Below, piece after piece: positions 45,490 to 58,110 of a stretch of DNA of 64,000 bases. A program made the position numbers and the translations under genes. The notes beneath the pieces are model-generated. The model ran no database searches, was not told the DNA's origin, and saw nothing but the letters and a program-made list of their open reading frames with translations. The stretch comes from Anniella stebbinsi (lineage: Eukaryota > Chordata > Lepidosauria > Squamata > Anniellidae). Location of the stretch: the NCBI GenBank assembly GCA_029215795.1, contig JARDYH010000001.1, positions 117,392,533-117,456,532 on the forward strand. The letters are read 5' to 3'. Numbering within the stretch: position 1 is the stretch's first letter; each line of letters starts with the position of its first letter.

Positions 45490-46130
45490 AGAGCTTTGAA
45501 AAATGATGGTGAAAGGATCATTTGCCAAGACTAAACACAACTCATGCGCTGCCACTTTACTATGTTGTGGGTGGACACATTTCTTAGCAATTGGCACTGA
45601 AAGAACAGACACATGGCATATCTGTACTACATATTCTTGTCAATTTTATACTATCGGTTTTATACTCCAACATTCTTTAATCTTGACTATTGTAGCAAGG
45701 TTGCTGAGAATTCACTTCCTGTTAGAAATTCTCAACTTTCTTATGGTGGGAGCTGGGGACAGAGAGAAGGGAATTATTATTAAACCAGTTCAAGCCTACA
45801 TTGTTGTCACGTTCATAAAAAGCTCAAAATGGAGGTAGATTAGTCTGAAATGGAAGCAGGCCTTCTTGATTGCAGCACCCATTTGTGGAATGTTCCCCTC
45901 ACATAGGTTCACTTGAATTCATAATGTTGTAGAATTTATATTATGAAATTCAGTGATAGTAGATGGTTCTTATATGTATTTGTTCCTCATGAATTGTGGT
46001 AATATGTCTTTTATCTTGTATTATAATAATTGTGCCATTTGCCCTCAAAAGAAGGTGGGCATTGACCAAGACAACTTTACTTAGGCCCTGGAAGTTGAGG
46101 TAGCTGTCCACATTGTTACCTCTCTCATTG
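45490..46130. other. Unique sequence
   Basis: Contains a 111-aa ORF with no recognised domain. Nothing else recognised. Confidence 0.3.
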
Positions 46131-46137
46131 TCCCCCC

Positions 46138-46350
46138 TCTCCAGTGGGATGTAGTGGATGGAATGCTAGATCAGGGAGATCAGAGATAAAAATCCCAGCT
46201 CATCCATGTTATTTACTGGGTGACATCATGCAAGTCAAAATAGTTCAATCTAAACTACCTAACAGGATAGTTTTGAGGCTAAATAAAACAGGCCTCTGTA
46301 TGCCACACTCAGCTCCTTGTTAGATGGGTGGAATACTAACGTGACAAACA
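46138..46350 (+). mobile_element. MIR-like (CORE-type) SINE
   Basis: GGGATGTAGTGGATGGAATG is an A-box-like head and AAAAATCCCAGCTCATCC a decayed B-box region. The core CTGGGTGACATCATGCAAGTC and ACTACCTAACAGGATAGTTTT follow. It parallels, in the opposite orientation, the SINE at 36600-37165. Confidence 0.55.
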
Positions 46351-46710
46351 GCTAAAGTGCTGACTATGTATTATGCTTGAACAATATCGATTATTGTTTG
46401 GATAGTTGGCTATACCATGAAGCATAAAAACGCCACAAAGCCAAAGATGTCAGCTATACGCCTTTAAAATCATAATATAGAATACATACACTGATGTCAC
46501 AAGGGACAAAGAGGAGAATTAGCTTCTGCTCCAATAGAGTTTCTGCACTCATTTATGTATAAGTGAATAAGTACAATTAATTCCTCAGGAGAAAGGTGAA
46601 CAACTTCATGAGCAAAACCTCCTCCCAACATGGACTGTGGATGGATTGGCCTCCAATGACAGAGAGCTCTTTGAGGGTGCAATATGGCCCCTTGCCATAT
46701 CCAACTTCTC

Positions 46711-46738
46711 CACACACACATACACACACACACACACA
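46711..46738 (+). repeat. (CA)n microsatellite
   Basis: About 13 CA units with one interruption. Confidence 0.9.
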
Positions 46739-46739
46739 C

Positions 46740-47335
46740 TGGATTGAGGGTTTGCATCATAGTAACACACTTCTTGTTGGTAACAAGAGTAAACATATTC
46801 TCAGAATTAGGAGGAGAACCAATGCCTCTTTAATGCCTCTTAAAAATAAAATAAAATTTATAGACCAATCTTCCTCTAATAAATACATTAATTGAAAATT
46901 GTCAGTTGTATTAAAACTAACAAAGGCTTTTTAAAAGTCACAGTTCATAATTGTTACATAAAACGTGTGCATTATGCCTTTTGTGACATCGGAACAAAGG
47001 GTAGGAACACTTAAAACAGTCAGTTTGACATTGCTAGGCAATTACTACCTTCTTACATATGAATGGCAATCAAAAGTTTAAAATCTGAGGTAGTCACTTG
47101 TCATGTTACTTTTTATCTTTCATTTTCTTCTTTGATGGAAAGAAAAGCAGGGCTGTTTGCCGCTGCTATTAATGAATCTATGATGGAAGATGAGAGGCAA
47201 AGTACTTCTCTGGAAGTCTGAATCTTACAAAGTTTTAATTGCACACAATGGAACATGTCATGAACTGCTTCTTTTAAAAAGGATGGAGAGTAGTTTATGG
47301 ATAAACTTAGGAACCTCAATATCTAGCACTTTACT
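46740..47335. other. Unique sequence
   Basis: Nothing recognised. Confidence 0.35.
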
Positions 47336-47339
47336 AGCA

Positions 47340-47465
47340 GGTCACCACTGTAGTCTTGCTGTGTTTCTACATCCAAATAAGGGGCCCATGACACATTCCA
47401 TATACTGTTTTCAAACCACTTTCAAAGTGTTATATCCTGCTTGGTGTAGATCTGGCCTAGATGTT
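47340..47465. repeat. MITE half, AGATCTGGCC / AGATCTACAC family
   Basis: CCATATACTGTTTTCAAACC, then AGTGTTATATCCTGCTTGG and TGTAGATCTGGCCTAG, resembles the right half of 21800-21955. Confidence 0.5.
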
Positions 47466-47894
47466 TGAGAGGGGTGGATGAATGGATACATCTTGTTCCT
47501 ATGGCATATCCATATAAATGCATGCATGCATATGAACAGTAAAGCAGTGCCCATTCTAATATTTCACATACTGGTGAGGCTCCATTTTTGATCCTTGATA
47601 ACAGACTGAAGGACACATGTTTTTCCAAGTGTTTCTTGCAAAACCCACAAAGAGCTGTGCATGATACAACTCCTTTATTTTATTTTATTTTTTCATTATT
47701 TTATTGTTTGTTTGCTAAGTAACTATTTATCCAACTTTTGCTCAAAGAATTTACTTATATACATGAAACTATTACTACTTAAGTACAGGATGATATGAAG
47801 GGAGGGAGGAACTGAAAGGAGAGAGAATGAGGGCAGGAGGGGGCAAGGGTTTACGCTTTGCATTGTATTGCAAAATGGGGAAAATCTAATAAAA

Positions 47895-48144
47895 CTATGC
47901 TCCAGTTGTATTCATGCAGTACCTGGTAAAATTCCTTCTTCATCATAATAGTTAAAGCTGCAGGAGACTTTCCCTGTTTTGCATCTGGTCACTCTAGTAT
48001 AGCTCTTGCAGCTTTAACTGCTGTGATGAAGAGGGAATTTCACCAGGTGCTGCATGCGTACAAATGGCACCTGCTGAAATTCCCCTTTCAATGCAACTGT
48101 TAAAGATACAGGAGCCCTGTCCTCCTTTCCATATGGTCACCCTA
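47895..48144. mobile_element. hAT-like nested-palindrome MITE, copy 5 (left arm lost)
   Basis: The right half is intact and ends CCATATGGTCACCCTA. The left side lacks the TAGGGTGACC tip and first module, starting near CCAGTTGTATTCATGCAG. No duplication can be assigned. Confidence 0.75.
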
Positions 48145-48201
48145 CTGTAGGGACATAAGCATAATCATCTTGCTCTGTAGACTTCTGCTGCAATCATTGC
48201 T

Positions 48202-48230
48202 TTCTTGCTTTCTTGCTTTCTTGCTTTGTT
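48202..48230 (+). repeat. (TTGCTTTC)n short tandem repeat
   Basis: Three to four octamer units. Confidence 0.8.
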
Positions 48231-48234
48231 AGTT

Positions 48235-51090
48235 TGTTCCTGGCAAATAAAATCTTTATCCTTCACCCAGTTGTGTGTTCAATGTTTCTGAATCCTAAAA
48301 AGAACCATTGCCTCTTGGCAACACAGCTTGTTCATATAAATCATGCCTTAGCCTATTATCGAGCCCAGCTGTGTGATGGAACATAACAACAAAGGTTACT
48401 TAGTAAGCAGGTGATTCAATAAGAATCAATTTTTGCCACATAACCCACACATTGAGGGTGACTTCACATGGGACCCAGAAATGGTGGCAGAAGCATGACT
48501 TACTCACACTTCCTCCATTAACCTTGCTTTGGATGGTCATATTTTTACCCTACCACTATCACCAATACCAGTGTCACATTATTATCTTTTTCTCCATTTA
48601 CACTACAAGATCAGCCTAAAAGCAGCAATTCTGAGCCAGTTTTTAATAAATTCAATGAGACAAATTGGATATTACACAGAGGAAAATTGATATTGACCAT
48701 ACAATCAAAAATATAAAATTATGATATATTCATCAGAACATTAGAGGAAATCTTATCACTACACTAATTTAAAACTATTCTGCAAAAAAAAAAGGACTGA
48801 ATGTTCTCCAGGGATAAATCATGCATTGTAGTGGTACCCCATTATTTCTACAAGGCCTTTCTAATCCATTCACCTCTAAATTAACCTCTACATGAGTATT
48901 AAGAAAATATTACCCAAATCTCAATGGAACCTCCTTGCTGCTTTTGAGAGCTGCCAGACATTTTAATTTGATGTGTATGTGGGGGGGATTTTGCACTAAC
49001 TAATCTATATATTTAATTTGCAGTTTGTCAGAAAACAAGAAACTGTGGCAAATTTAAAGCCTAAACTATGCTGAAGCCTTCATGAATATTCATACTAAAT
49101 TATCTCCCCCCTTTTATTCTCGTCCACCCACATCTGTACACTACAATGTTTGTTGCTCAAGAGGTTGCCCAGAAACAAGATTTAGGAGTACTTTCTCCCT
49201 TGAGAAATGTAATTAATTACTATTGTTTTCCCCAAAGGATTTCACTTTCAGATCATTTATTTTCTAGTGTCACTGATGAGCTGACTGGGAAAATGAAACA
49301 CTTGAGTTTAATTACCAGTTCAGATTGCAGCTTTGTGAGCAGGTACTTCATCTTCTACTCTTTCTATAATTGTCTCTTCTTATGATATAATATGCAGTTG
49401 TATCTACTACATTTCACAATGTTAACAATGGCTTACTACTACTTTCCTGATGAAATGAATATAAGATGATTATAGAATGAATCAAGGGTGGCCACAAGCC
49501 TTCTGTGCAGCAGATTTGAGTCTTTCACATATGTTTTTCAGAGTCCTAGGACTGGAGAACCAAAAAGATGGGAAATGAACAAGTAAATTAACTCTTCTCC
49601 TGCAATAACTTGAAGCTCTTGTATTAACATTACAACTTTTATGAACACTTCTAAGACTGGATAATCAATTTCAGGTTCTAAAATAAATGAAATATTAATC
49701 AGTGAACACATGCTGTGATACAAAGGATAGTATAGTATGTCACGGGCTTGTTTTAATAACCACTGAATGTAGTAATTTAATGTTAGATCTCTAGCTGAAA
49801 ACCTTGCTCTTAGATATCTGGCTTCTTTTCTGTACAGTAAGCATGTTTTGCTATTGGTTTTAAATGCTCTAAAAGAAAAGAAACCAACAACTAGATTCAA
49901 ATATGAAAAGGGAAATGTGCTTTGCTTGGAACAAGTATTCATTAAACTTGTTCTTACTCTTATCATTAAACGTGCCTGTCCAGGCTGTATCTATGGGCTT
50001 TATCAAATTTTCCGCCCCCCCTGGTACCTGCAATTTTGACCTCCGTTTCATTAGTGTGGCAGGTACTGGTTCCTTTCATGATCACCACTGTTGTCTACTC
50101 TCCTGCTATTGCGCATACCCCTTCTCTCTCTCCCCCCCCCCCCCCCAAGTTCATTGATTCTTGTTGGGTGATAGACATGGTTGCCTTCCCACCCTTGCTC
50201 TGGTTTTGTTGTCTATGGTTTTATCGATTTAGCATTTAATCAGCTGGCCGCCATTTCTGTGTGCAACGAGGTTGGGGTTGGAGAAGCAAAAGCTTCCCCT
50301 GCTAAGGTCAACACTTAAAAAAATATTGTTTTCACCAATCCTTACTTTCATTTATCTTGCCTCTCATTGTGCTGCCTGAAGCAAGTTTATTCACCCTGCT
50401 GCATGGCAGAACCAGCCCGGGCAAGCTAGGGGGTGTTTGTGTGTGTGTGTGTGTGTGTGTGTCTGTGTTTTTCAAATTCAAAACATGGGAAAATCATGAT
50501 CCTATCTCATACTATGCTCAGATACTCAGATTATAAATATTTCAGAACAGAATCAGCTTATCAGCAAACTATTCTTGCTTATGAATGATTCCTGGTTGGT
50601 ACAACAGTGACCTTTTAGCATTCTCAGAAATGGAAAATCATTTTGCAGTAGAAACACAGAACTGACAAATGATTGGAATTAAGTAGGGATATGTTCACCC
50701 GTTTCGATAGCAGTGGTAGATATTCTGTTCGTTTCAGTGGATTCTATACAGCTGGCCCTTTTGAGTAATAACATAAAGTGTATGGTTTTCTATACTGCCA
50801 TTTTTATTAAGCACTATCTAGAGTAACATCTGAACCCTAAACTGTAATTAAACTGAACTATAATTTACTAAAACAGGTCAACTTTGTAACCCATGATTTG
50901 AAGTTGGTATGATTTTGCAAACCATAGTTAAGATTAAATGCAGTTTGTCTAGGTTTGCACGTTGCACTAAGCTCCCCAAATTAACCCCAATCCAAAATCT
51001 TCTTTAAATGGCTGTTCAAGTTCACCTAGTAATATATGCTTATCAGATATATTGAGTTAGGCTGATGATGGTGATATTGGTCAGAATGTC
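48235..51090. other. Unique AT-rich sequence; possible conserved noncoding segment near 49080-49420
   Basis: No gene recognised; the 142-aa minus-strand ORF at 49538-49966 has no known domain. 49080-49420 has homeodomain-like motifs (AATGTAATTAATTAC, GAGTTTAATTACC). A C-run lies at 50131-50147 and a (GT)n microsatellite at 50432-50462. TAGGGATATGTTCACCC at 50684 resembles the TAGGGATGTGCA termini but no partner end was found. Confidence 0.3.
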
Positions 51091-51094
51091 TCTT

Positions 51095-51680
51095 GTATAC
51101 TATTATTTATTTATTACATTTTATACTGCCCATCTGCTGAAGCTCTCTGGGTAGTGCACAATTAAAACCATTAAAAAGTTTAGATAAATTTAAAACATTA
51201 AAAGTTTAAAAAGAGATATAAAAACCAGCTAAGATAAAAACCAGGGAAAGCCTGGTTGTCAGGCAATGTTTAAAAGATGTAACATTTTCAACCTCCCGAA
51301 TCGCACAAGGCCAGAGGATGGTGCCACTACAGAGAAGACCAGGCGCTGAGGTTCTTCATGGCAGCATTCCATTCTTTTTGGGTGTATATAAGGGGAAATG
51401 GTTTGCTAGGTATGCTGGTTTAGGGTTTTGTAGGATAACAGCATAACCTTGTAAGTGACTCGGTAGCTAGCAGGCAGCCAGTGCAGTTCTTTTAATGGAG
51501 GTTTTACATGAGCAGAGCTAGGTGTTCCGGTGAGCACCCTAGCTGCTGTGTACTGCACTAGCTGCAGCTTCTGAACTACACACATGGGTAGCCCAACATA
51601 GAGCACATTACAGTAGTCTAATCATGTTACCAGTGCATGAATTACTGCCATAGGAAAGGGCATAGTTGGCATGCCAACCA
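51095..51680 (-). mobile_element. L2-type LINE, ORF2 C-terminal remnant and 3' end
   Basis: On the minus strand 51606-51406 reads LYVGLPMCVVQKLQLVQYTA, then RVLTGTPS and LKELHWLPASYRVTYK, a canonical L2/CR1 C-terminal motif series. The 3' end (complement of TTATTTATTACATTTTATAC at about 51105) carries the GAGCTTCAGCAG block and an (AATA)n tail. 5'-truncated, with frame breaks downstream. Confidence 0.8.
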
Positions 51681-51684
51681 AAGT

Positions 51685-53135
51685 GGTATATACTAACCAT
51701 GCAAGTGGTTTCTACCAAGCATGTACACAATGAGCTTGTTTTTGAAGCTATTGCTGATAAAATATTATTATTATGTTTCTGCCATCTTGCTACTTCCAGA
51801 AAAGAGGATTCAAAAATTTTAAATGGTTGGCTTTACAAATAATTGGTGAGTTAAGCAGTCAGCAAAGGATTTTGAGGGAAGTTTGAAAGGTCATATCAAA
51901 GATTAGGATTTATAGGTACAGCCTGATAAAACTTGGCACAAATACTTGAAGAACATATTTGAAAAGTAGAAGTTACACAACAACAGGCAACTCATCCTTG
52001 GATAACTATCGATAGGGACCAAATTTCTGTAACTATTAATTTGTTACTACTAGAGATATAGAGGCTGACCATACATCTGGCAAGCTTTTACTCAGAACTT
52101 TCTTTTACTGAAACCATTTAAAGCTGTCCAGGAAGAATACCTGAAATGCAGACCTTGAGACAACCACCCCAAATTCTTAAAAGTGAGCTTGCTTATATGT
52201 AGCTGTTGAATACTGCTAAAAAATTTTTTTTATGTGCTCCATTGGTAACAGCATTAAAAGACACCATACACTCTAGATCGCTGCTCAACCCTTGGATATT
52301 TTCTGCTTTTATAGTTGAAGTCATTGCATGAATGGACCTTTACTTGGTCTAACTCTGAGTATGAAAATAGAATGGCAGCAGACTCATTTGTCTGAACTCT
52401 GACCCAATCCCAGATAAAATGTGCAATGGGCTACATTCATAAAATAAAAAAGAGGAAGTCAGGTGAGATTTGCTGAACACTTCCCCCATCCTGCGGCTCA
52501 ACTTCCTGCAGCCTGACGTTCAACTTTTTTTCCTCCCAACCAGGTTCCAGTCTCAAAGTGAGCCTAGCATGGTTAAATATCCTTTACAACATTGTAATAT
52601 TTCAGATTCAATATGGTAATTTGTTCTGTCAAAGAAGCCAGTGTAAAATGCTGCTGCTTCCTGTAAGTATCTTCATTATTTTGATTTTTGGATACTTTGA
52701 TCTGAAGATTGCACTGCATTGAGGCACATTGCATGCATCTGAAAAACTTGTATATTACTAATGGGAAGAGGCTGAGACCTAGTTCTTTCTCAAGTAATAA
52801 ATCTGTGTCTGAGTTGTACCACTGCAGGCTGCAAGTGAGGGTTCACACAACTGAATGCTCCTCCACACCAAACAACAACAACCCCCCCCACCAAACCCCC
52901 CACATTCCTTTCACTGAAAACTATGGAGTTGGGGTTGCAACTACTGTCCTTGTCTCCAACTTCCACATGTTCATCTGATCTTCTCTGTAGAACCTATGTG
53001 CATATGTGCATATAATTTCCACATAAATAAGCTTTATCCATCCACATAGACTCTGTATAGAAGATAAGATTAGTGTACAAAGTTCAGGAGTGCATTCCTG
53101 ACATCCCTTTTATGCATGATATGGAGAAAATGCAT
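51685..53135. other. Unique sequence with a weak splice-bounded open segment
   Basis: 52606-52662 (57 bp) lies between ATTGTAATATTTCAG and CCTGTAAGTAT and is open in two frames, but is short enough to occur by chance. Nothing else recognised. Confidence 0.25.
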
Positions 53136-53139
53136 AGAA

Positions 53140-53420
53140 CTTCTCCCTGTTTTACAAAACTAGAACCTCTGATTATCCAATGAAGCTGAATGGTGGGAGG
53201 CTCAGGACAAACAAAAGGAAGCACTTATTCAGAAAGGGCAAAGTTAAACTATGTTATTTACTACAACATGTAGTGATGGGCCCCAAACCCGACACCTTTA
53301 AAGGGTGATTAGACAAATTCATGGAGGACAGGGCTATCAATGGCTACTAGTCATGATGGCTGACTATTACCTCTAGTATTAGAGGCAATATGCTGGGAAC
53401 ACAAACCAGAGGGTGTTTTG
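53140..53420. repeat. Dispersed repeat of LINE-like appearance
   Basis: CCAATGAAGCTGAATGGTGG, CAGGACAAACAAAAGGAAGC, AGACAAATTCATGGAGGACA, GGGCTATCAATGGCTACTAG and TGCTGGGAACACAAACCAGA have the look of a common reptile interspersed repeat. Class not assigned. Confidence 0.5.
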
Positions 53421-53449
53421 TAGGGAAGGAGAAAGCTGTCAGTTTCTCT

Positions 53450-54095
53450 CAGTTTCTTATTTTTCTTGTTTGGTTTATCCCAAAATTTGATTTTTTAAAA
53501 TTCACATGAAAGTTTAGATGCATTTTTGTGCTTATTTCTACTAATTCATGCATTTTCTATGCAATTTTGCCTAATATATACATTTTTGCAGTTTTCCAAA
53601 CCTAATGCATATTTAATATTATTTTCACCAATATATGCATTTTTGAGTGTACACATCTTTTTTATATATTGGAGGACTCCATTGCAAAATTGGGAAAAGT
53701 GCAACTTTCAAAGGATCACTGAGTTTCCATTGGCCTATTGCAGGGCTGCATGGAGGTTCCCCATCTGCCATGTCCCTTTTCCTGGCACAACTCTTATCCC
53801 AGATACCATTCGTTCAGTGTTTTGCTGGCTATCTGTGCATTTTTCCACATTCTAAAAAGTTCAAAAACATCTGTTAAGGCTTAATTACTGGGGACACACA
53901 CTTAAAGCTAAAATATGCTGTTATTTTTGGTGTTTTGGTCCCATCCCTTTTGCTTTCAGCCCTGTCCACCTCTGGAATGTGGATGTTTAGAACTTCTCCA
54001 AAATGGAATTTGGCCCCCACCCCTGACATATTTGTCCAAAACTGCAAACTGAATGAATTTCTCCCCCATTCCTATTTCATTGGCTGCATCTAAAA
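53450..54095. repeat. AT-rich ATGCATTTT-containing repeat
   Basis: Motifs such as ATGCATTTTTGTGC, ATATATACATTTTTGCAG and ATATATGCATTTTTG recur every few tens of bases, as at 21380-21640. The right part ends in AATTTCTCCCCCATTCCTA, possibly an element terminus. Confidence 0.45.
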
Positions 54096-54129
54096 AGATT
54101 AGCATAAGAATTTGAGGCTTCTTGTGATT

Positions 54130-54560
54130 ATTAGATTCTCCTCTTCATGGTGCCGCTTTGCCCCCTTAAAACCCTGTGGCATTACAGCTGCAGGGTGGAG
54201 AGAGTGTTGGCTTCCGATGGCTGTTTGGATTGTCAGACCTGCCTCCTGCCTGGCCTTCGCACTCTTCCGGTGACTTATCAGTAGTCACAATCTGCCCCTG
54301 GAATGCCCCTGGCCCAAAGCTGAAGTGGCCCAAACAGTGGGAAGATGGTGGTAAATCCCCAACTTTTTAAATCCGCAACTTCTGGGAAAAACCCCATGGT
54401 GGCTGTGAGTTGGCTGCATCATATAGGGCATAGGGCATATAGACAGCCCCCTAATGACATCTCCCACTGTATTGTGTGTGCTGTCGACTTTGGGTGCCAC
54501 TTAAATCCCTTTGGTTTGTTTATTTATTTATCTTGCTTGTTTCAGGCTCAAAACAAGTTG
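54130..54560. other. GC-richer unclassified block
   Basis: Mixed-composition block with short overlapping ORFs (64-83 aa) on both strands. It may be the end of an old retroelement. No diagnostic motif. Confidence 0.3.
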
Positions 54561-56603
54561 AAGAAATATAGTGTGCGACCCCAATGGTCTTTCTGAGAGA
54601 TAAATCTGTGCTAAATCAAAGACTGAAAAGGGATGCACTAAAGATATCTCAGAAGGAAAGGGGGAGGGAAGCTATAGATAGTGCATTATTAGTTATCTTT
54701 GTAGTGTGAAGTAAACAGCTTAAACATGATGTGAATAAGACAGGACATCAATAAAGGGATTCAGAAGGAAAGTGACATGAGGGTAGCAGAAAGAAAGAAA
54801 AAGAACTTCAGCAGTGGCATTTTAGACAGATTAAAGGAGAGAAAAGTGACAGGCAGTGAGGCCAAATGAATTATAGCAACAAAGGCCAGAGAAGCATAAC
54901 AAAGAAAAAGAAGAATTTCAACTTCATGGAGAACAGTAGCAAAACTATGGTCTGGAACATGTGGATTAATCTATGGAGGTCTGTTGTGAGAAGGATCGTA
55001 TCTTGGGACAGACGGCAGGACTTGTTTGTCTTCTGGCTTCTTTCAGATTATAAACCTATGGCTCTTAAGAGAAATAAGTTATAGATTGCCTAAGAAAGGT
55101 ATGCATAAACCATATGCCACTTAATATGAAATGCTAACCCTGTTGGTTACATACCTGGAATATTTATGGATAGACAGTTTTATTATAATATGTAGAGTTG
55201 GAAGAACCTGGGAAATTTATGTAATGGTGCTTAGAACCACATTGATTTTTGCCTTGAAGCAACAACCTTTTCTGACTGGCATTCAGGTTCTCCAGTTGTT
55301 GGTGTTTCTGTGTGTATGTGTATGAGGTGTTAGTGTATTTGTTACTACTCCATATTTCCCACCTTTTCATGTATACACAAACCCAACAGTTTCAGCAAAA
55401 GCAACAAGGAAGTAACATTCAATTCAGATTGATACAACATTATTTTACTCAGTAATTCGTAAAGACATGATTAGGGATCCTGGACAAGAGAGCTGATGCT
55501 CATCTGAGGACATTATTACTGCTTCTTAGTGGCCTTATTTGCTGACTGAAGGAGCTGAGTTGACAGACAAGGATTAAAGCATTTTAGGACTGCCATGCCC
55601 TTTATTTAATAAATCTGTAACTTGGCACAGAAATACTGATAGAACTGGTTACTGAAAAGAGGAATGAATGAATAAGAACTTTGGAGAGAAGGTTGGGAAA
55701 AAACAGGCACTTATTTGTGCATATCTATCTATTTATCTCTTTTCCCATCATGTGAGCAGTGTATTTGTGTGAGCAGTATCTTAGCCAGGGCTCCTTGACA
55801 TGAACCAGGAAGCAAATGTCCTTGAATTTATCATGGTGAACTTCCTAGGGCTGTGTATGCTCAGGCCTTAGATACTTCCTGAGACACAAATTATGGGGAA
55901 TAGAGTGGTAGTCCTCTCTAGCTTGGCTCCAGCTAAAGACCTACTGCTGGTTCCAGCCATCAGTTCAAACTTCATCAACTAATATCAGGAATCTATGTTG
56001 GAAGACACACATTGCTCAATCCAATACAGTTGCTTATGGCCCTCAAAAGGCCTTGAACAGGGTTCAGCTGTAGCAACTTGTAGGCACAGAGAAACTCCAA
56101 AATTCGCTTTCAGTATCATGAAGGCTGCTGTAGCTGGCTGTTGTCTTTTCCATAAAAGCTTTGGAGTAACTCATTAGTTCCAACACTTTCCTATAAATAA
56201 GCCTAAATACACATGATGGGCATAATTGGATACATTCCTCCTGTTTAGCCCTGACTCCATTCCCCTTCCCCCGTCTTCTCCTGTCTCCTTGTTATCTATT
56301 TTTAGAGGCCTATTCTCTCATTCTTTATATAGTGCCATGTACATAGATGGCAGTTTGTAAAGTGCTAAATGAATAAAGCTATTGACTGTGCAGGCTTGAA
56401 CAAAGAGAAGATAACAGATTGCAGGATCTGCCAGGCCAACAGCTTATCTTTAGGTTAAGAACAGTCAAACAAGACAAAGGAATGGCTGTGGGATAGAGTC
56501 ATAATGGGCTAGACATGGCTACAAATATTAATAAACAGCATGAGAAGAAGTCCATTTTCTCTAAAGATATGCTGAGTTTAGCTATCACTGTCACACATGA
56601 TTG
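54561..56603. other. Unique sequence
   Basis: No gene or repeat family recognised. Confidence 0.35.
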
Positions 56604-56626
56604 ACTGGTATTAGGGGTGTGCATCG

Positions 56627-56755
56627 GATCGGATCCGATCCACGATCCGAATCCGATCCGACCCAAAATCGGGAAAATCCGATCCGATCCGATCCGATCC
56701 GGACAACCTCCGATCCGATCCGATCCGATCCGATGAGGTCCGATCCGGATCGGAC
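56627..56755. repeat. Left subterminal GATCC/GATCCG array
   Basis: Thirteen GATCC units occur in about 130 bp, arranged in blocks of four (CCGATCCGATCCGATCC) separated by short spacers such as ACCCAAAATCGGG. The reading is partly self-complementary. Confidence 0.9.
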
Positions 56756-57977
56756 GCCATTTTGAATGCTTTTTCCCATAGCCAAGTATTGTTTTACAAA
56801 AACGCCTATAACTTTTTCATTTTTAAAGATAGAAGGATGAAACTTGGGCACATTGTAGACTGGTTAGGGGTAGTTATCTGTGAGAAATTTCAGAAAGATT
56901 GGTGCATGCATTTTGTGGCAATTAATTTTTTAATAAATACCCAGGAATGCCTATAACTTTGTCATTTTTAAAGTTACACACATGAAACTTTGCCACATTG
57001 TAGGGGGTACCTTGGGACCTATGTGTGTGAAATTTCAGAAACGTAGGTGCTTGTCTTGTGTGGCAATTAATTTTTAGAAAAATGGGTAGTAGTGGGGTAA
57101 ATACAGTTACGCCTCCCATTTTTTTATTTTTGAAGATACAAACAGGAAACTTGGGCACATTACAGGTACCACTTGCCTTGATATGTGTGTGAAATTTCAG
57201 AAACATTGGAGCTTTCCTTGTGTGGCAATTAATTTTTGAAACAATGAGGAAAGAAACACCTATAACTTTGTCATTTTTAAAGTTACACACATGAAACTTT
57301 GCCACATTGTAGGTGCTACCTTGGGACCCATGTGTGTGAAATTTCGGAAACGTAGGTGCTTGCCTTGTGTGGCAATTAATTTTTTAATAAATACCCAGGA
57401 ATGCCTATAACTTTGTCATTTTTAAAGTTACACACATGAAACTTTGCCACATTGTAGGCGGTACCTTGGGACCTATGTGTGTGAAATTTCGGAAACGTAG
57501 GTGCTTGCCTTGTGTGGCAATTAATTTTAGAAAAATGGGTAGTGGTGGGGTAAATACAGTTACGCCTCCCACTTTTTTATTTTTGAAGATACAAACAGGA
57601 AACATGGGCACATTACAGGTACCACTTGGCTTGATATGTGTGTAAAATTTCAGACAGCTGGGTCCAGGCATGTGGTGGCAAGGTATTTTTGAAACAATGA
57701 GGAAAGAAACGCCTATAACTTTTTTATTTTAAAAGTTAGAAGTCTGAACATTGCTCACTTTGTAGATGGGTTAGGGGTAGATATGTGTCAGAAATTTCAG
57801 AATTATAGGTCCAGGCATTTGATGGCTATGGAATTTTTAAATTACATGTTTCAAAAAAATTTCTACAGAGGCCAGGTCTTCCCCTCCCGCTTCCCGCGAA
57901 GAAAAGTCGTCTCGATCCCTTTGATCCTTGCTAGTAGTATCCATTACAGGGCTCGTGTTTCCTTTCCTACTTTCACT

Positions 57978-58110
57978 TATCAAGCAGAACGGCTGAGCCT
58001 AGCTGAGTTTTGCAGCCATGCGTGCAAGGAAGGATCACTCTGGTCTCGATCCCTTTGATCCTTGGTAGTATCCATTACAGGGCTCGTGTCTGCTTGAGTA
58101 CAAAGTGAAA
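57978..58110. repeat. Palindrome spacer with a third copy of an arm segment
   Basis: 58041-58089 (GGTCTCGATCCCTTTGATCC... GGGCTCGTGT) repeats 57909-57959 of the left arm in direct orientation, with a 3-base deletion. Short complementary pieces (CAAGCAGA/TCTGCTTG) make a small inner hairpin. Confidence 0.75.

Noticed and set aside
49538..49966. 142-aa minus-strand ORF
   Set aside because: No recognisable domain, AT-rich composition, no splice or promoter context, and overlapping ORFs on the other strand. Treated as chance.
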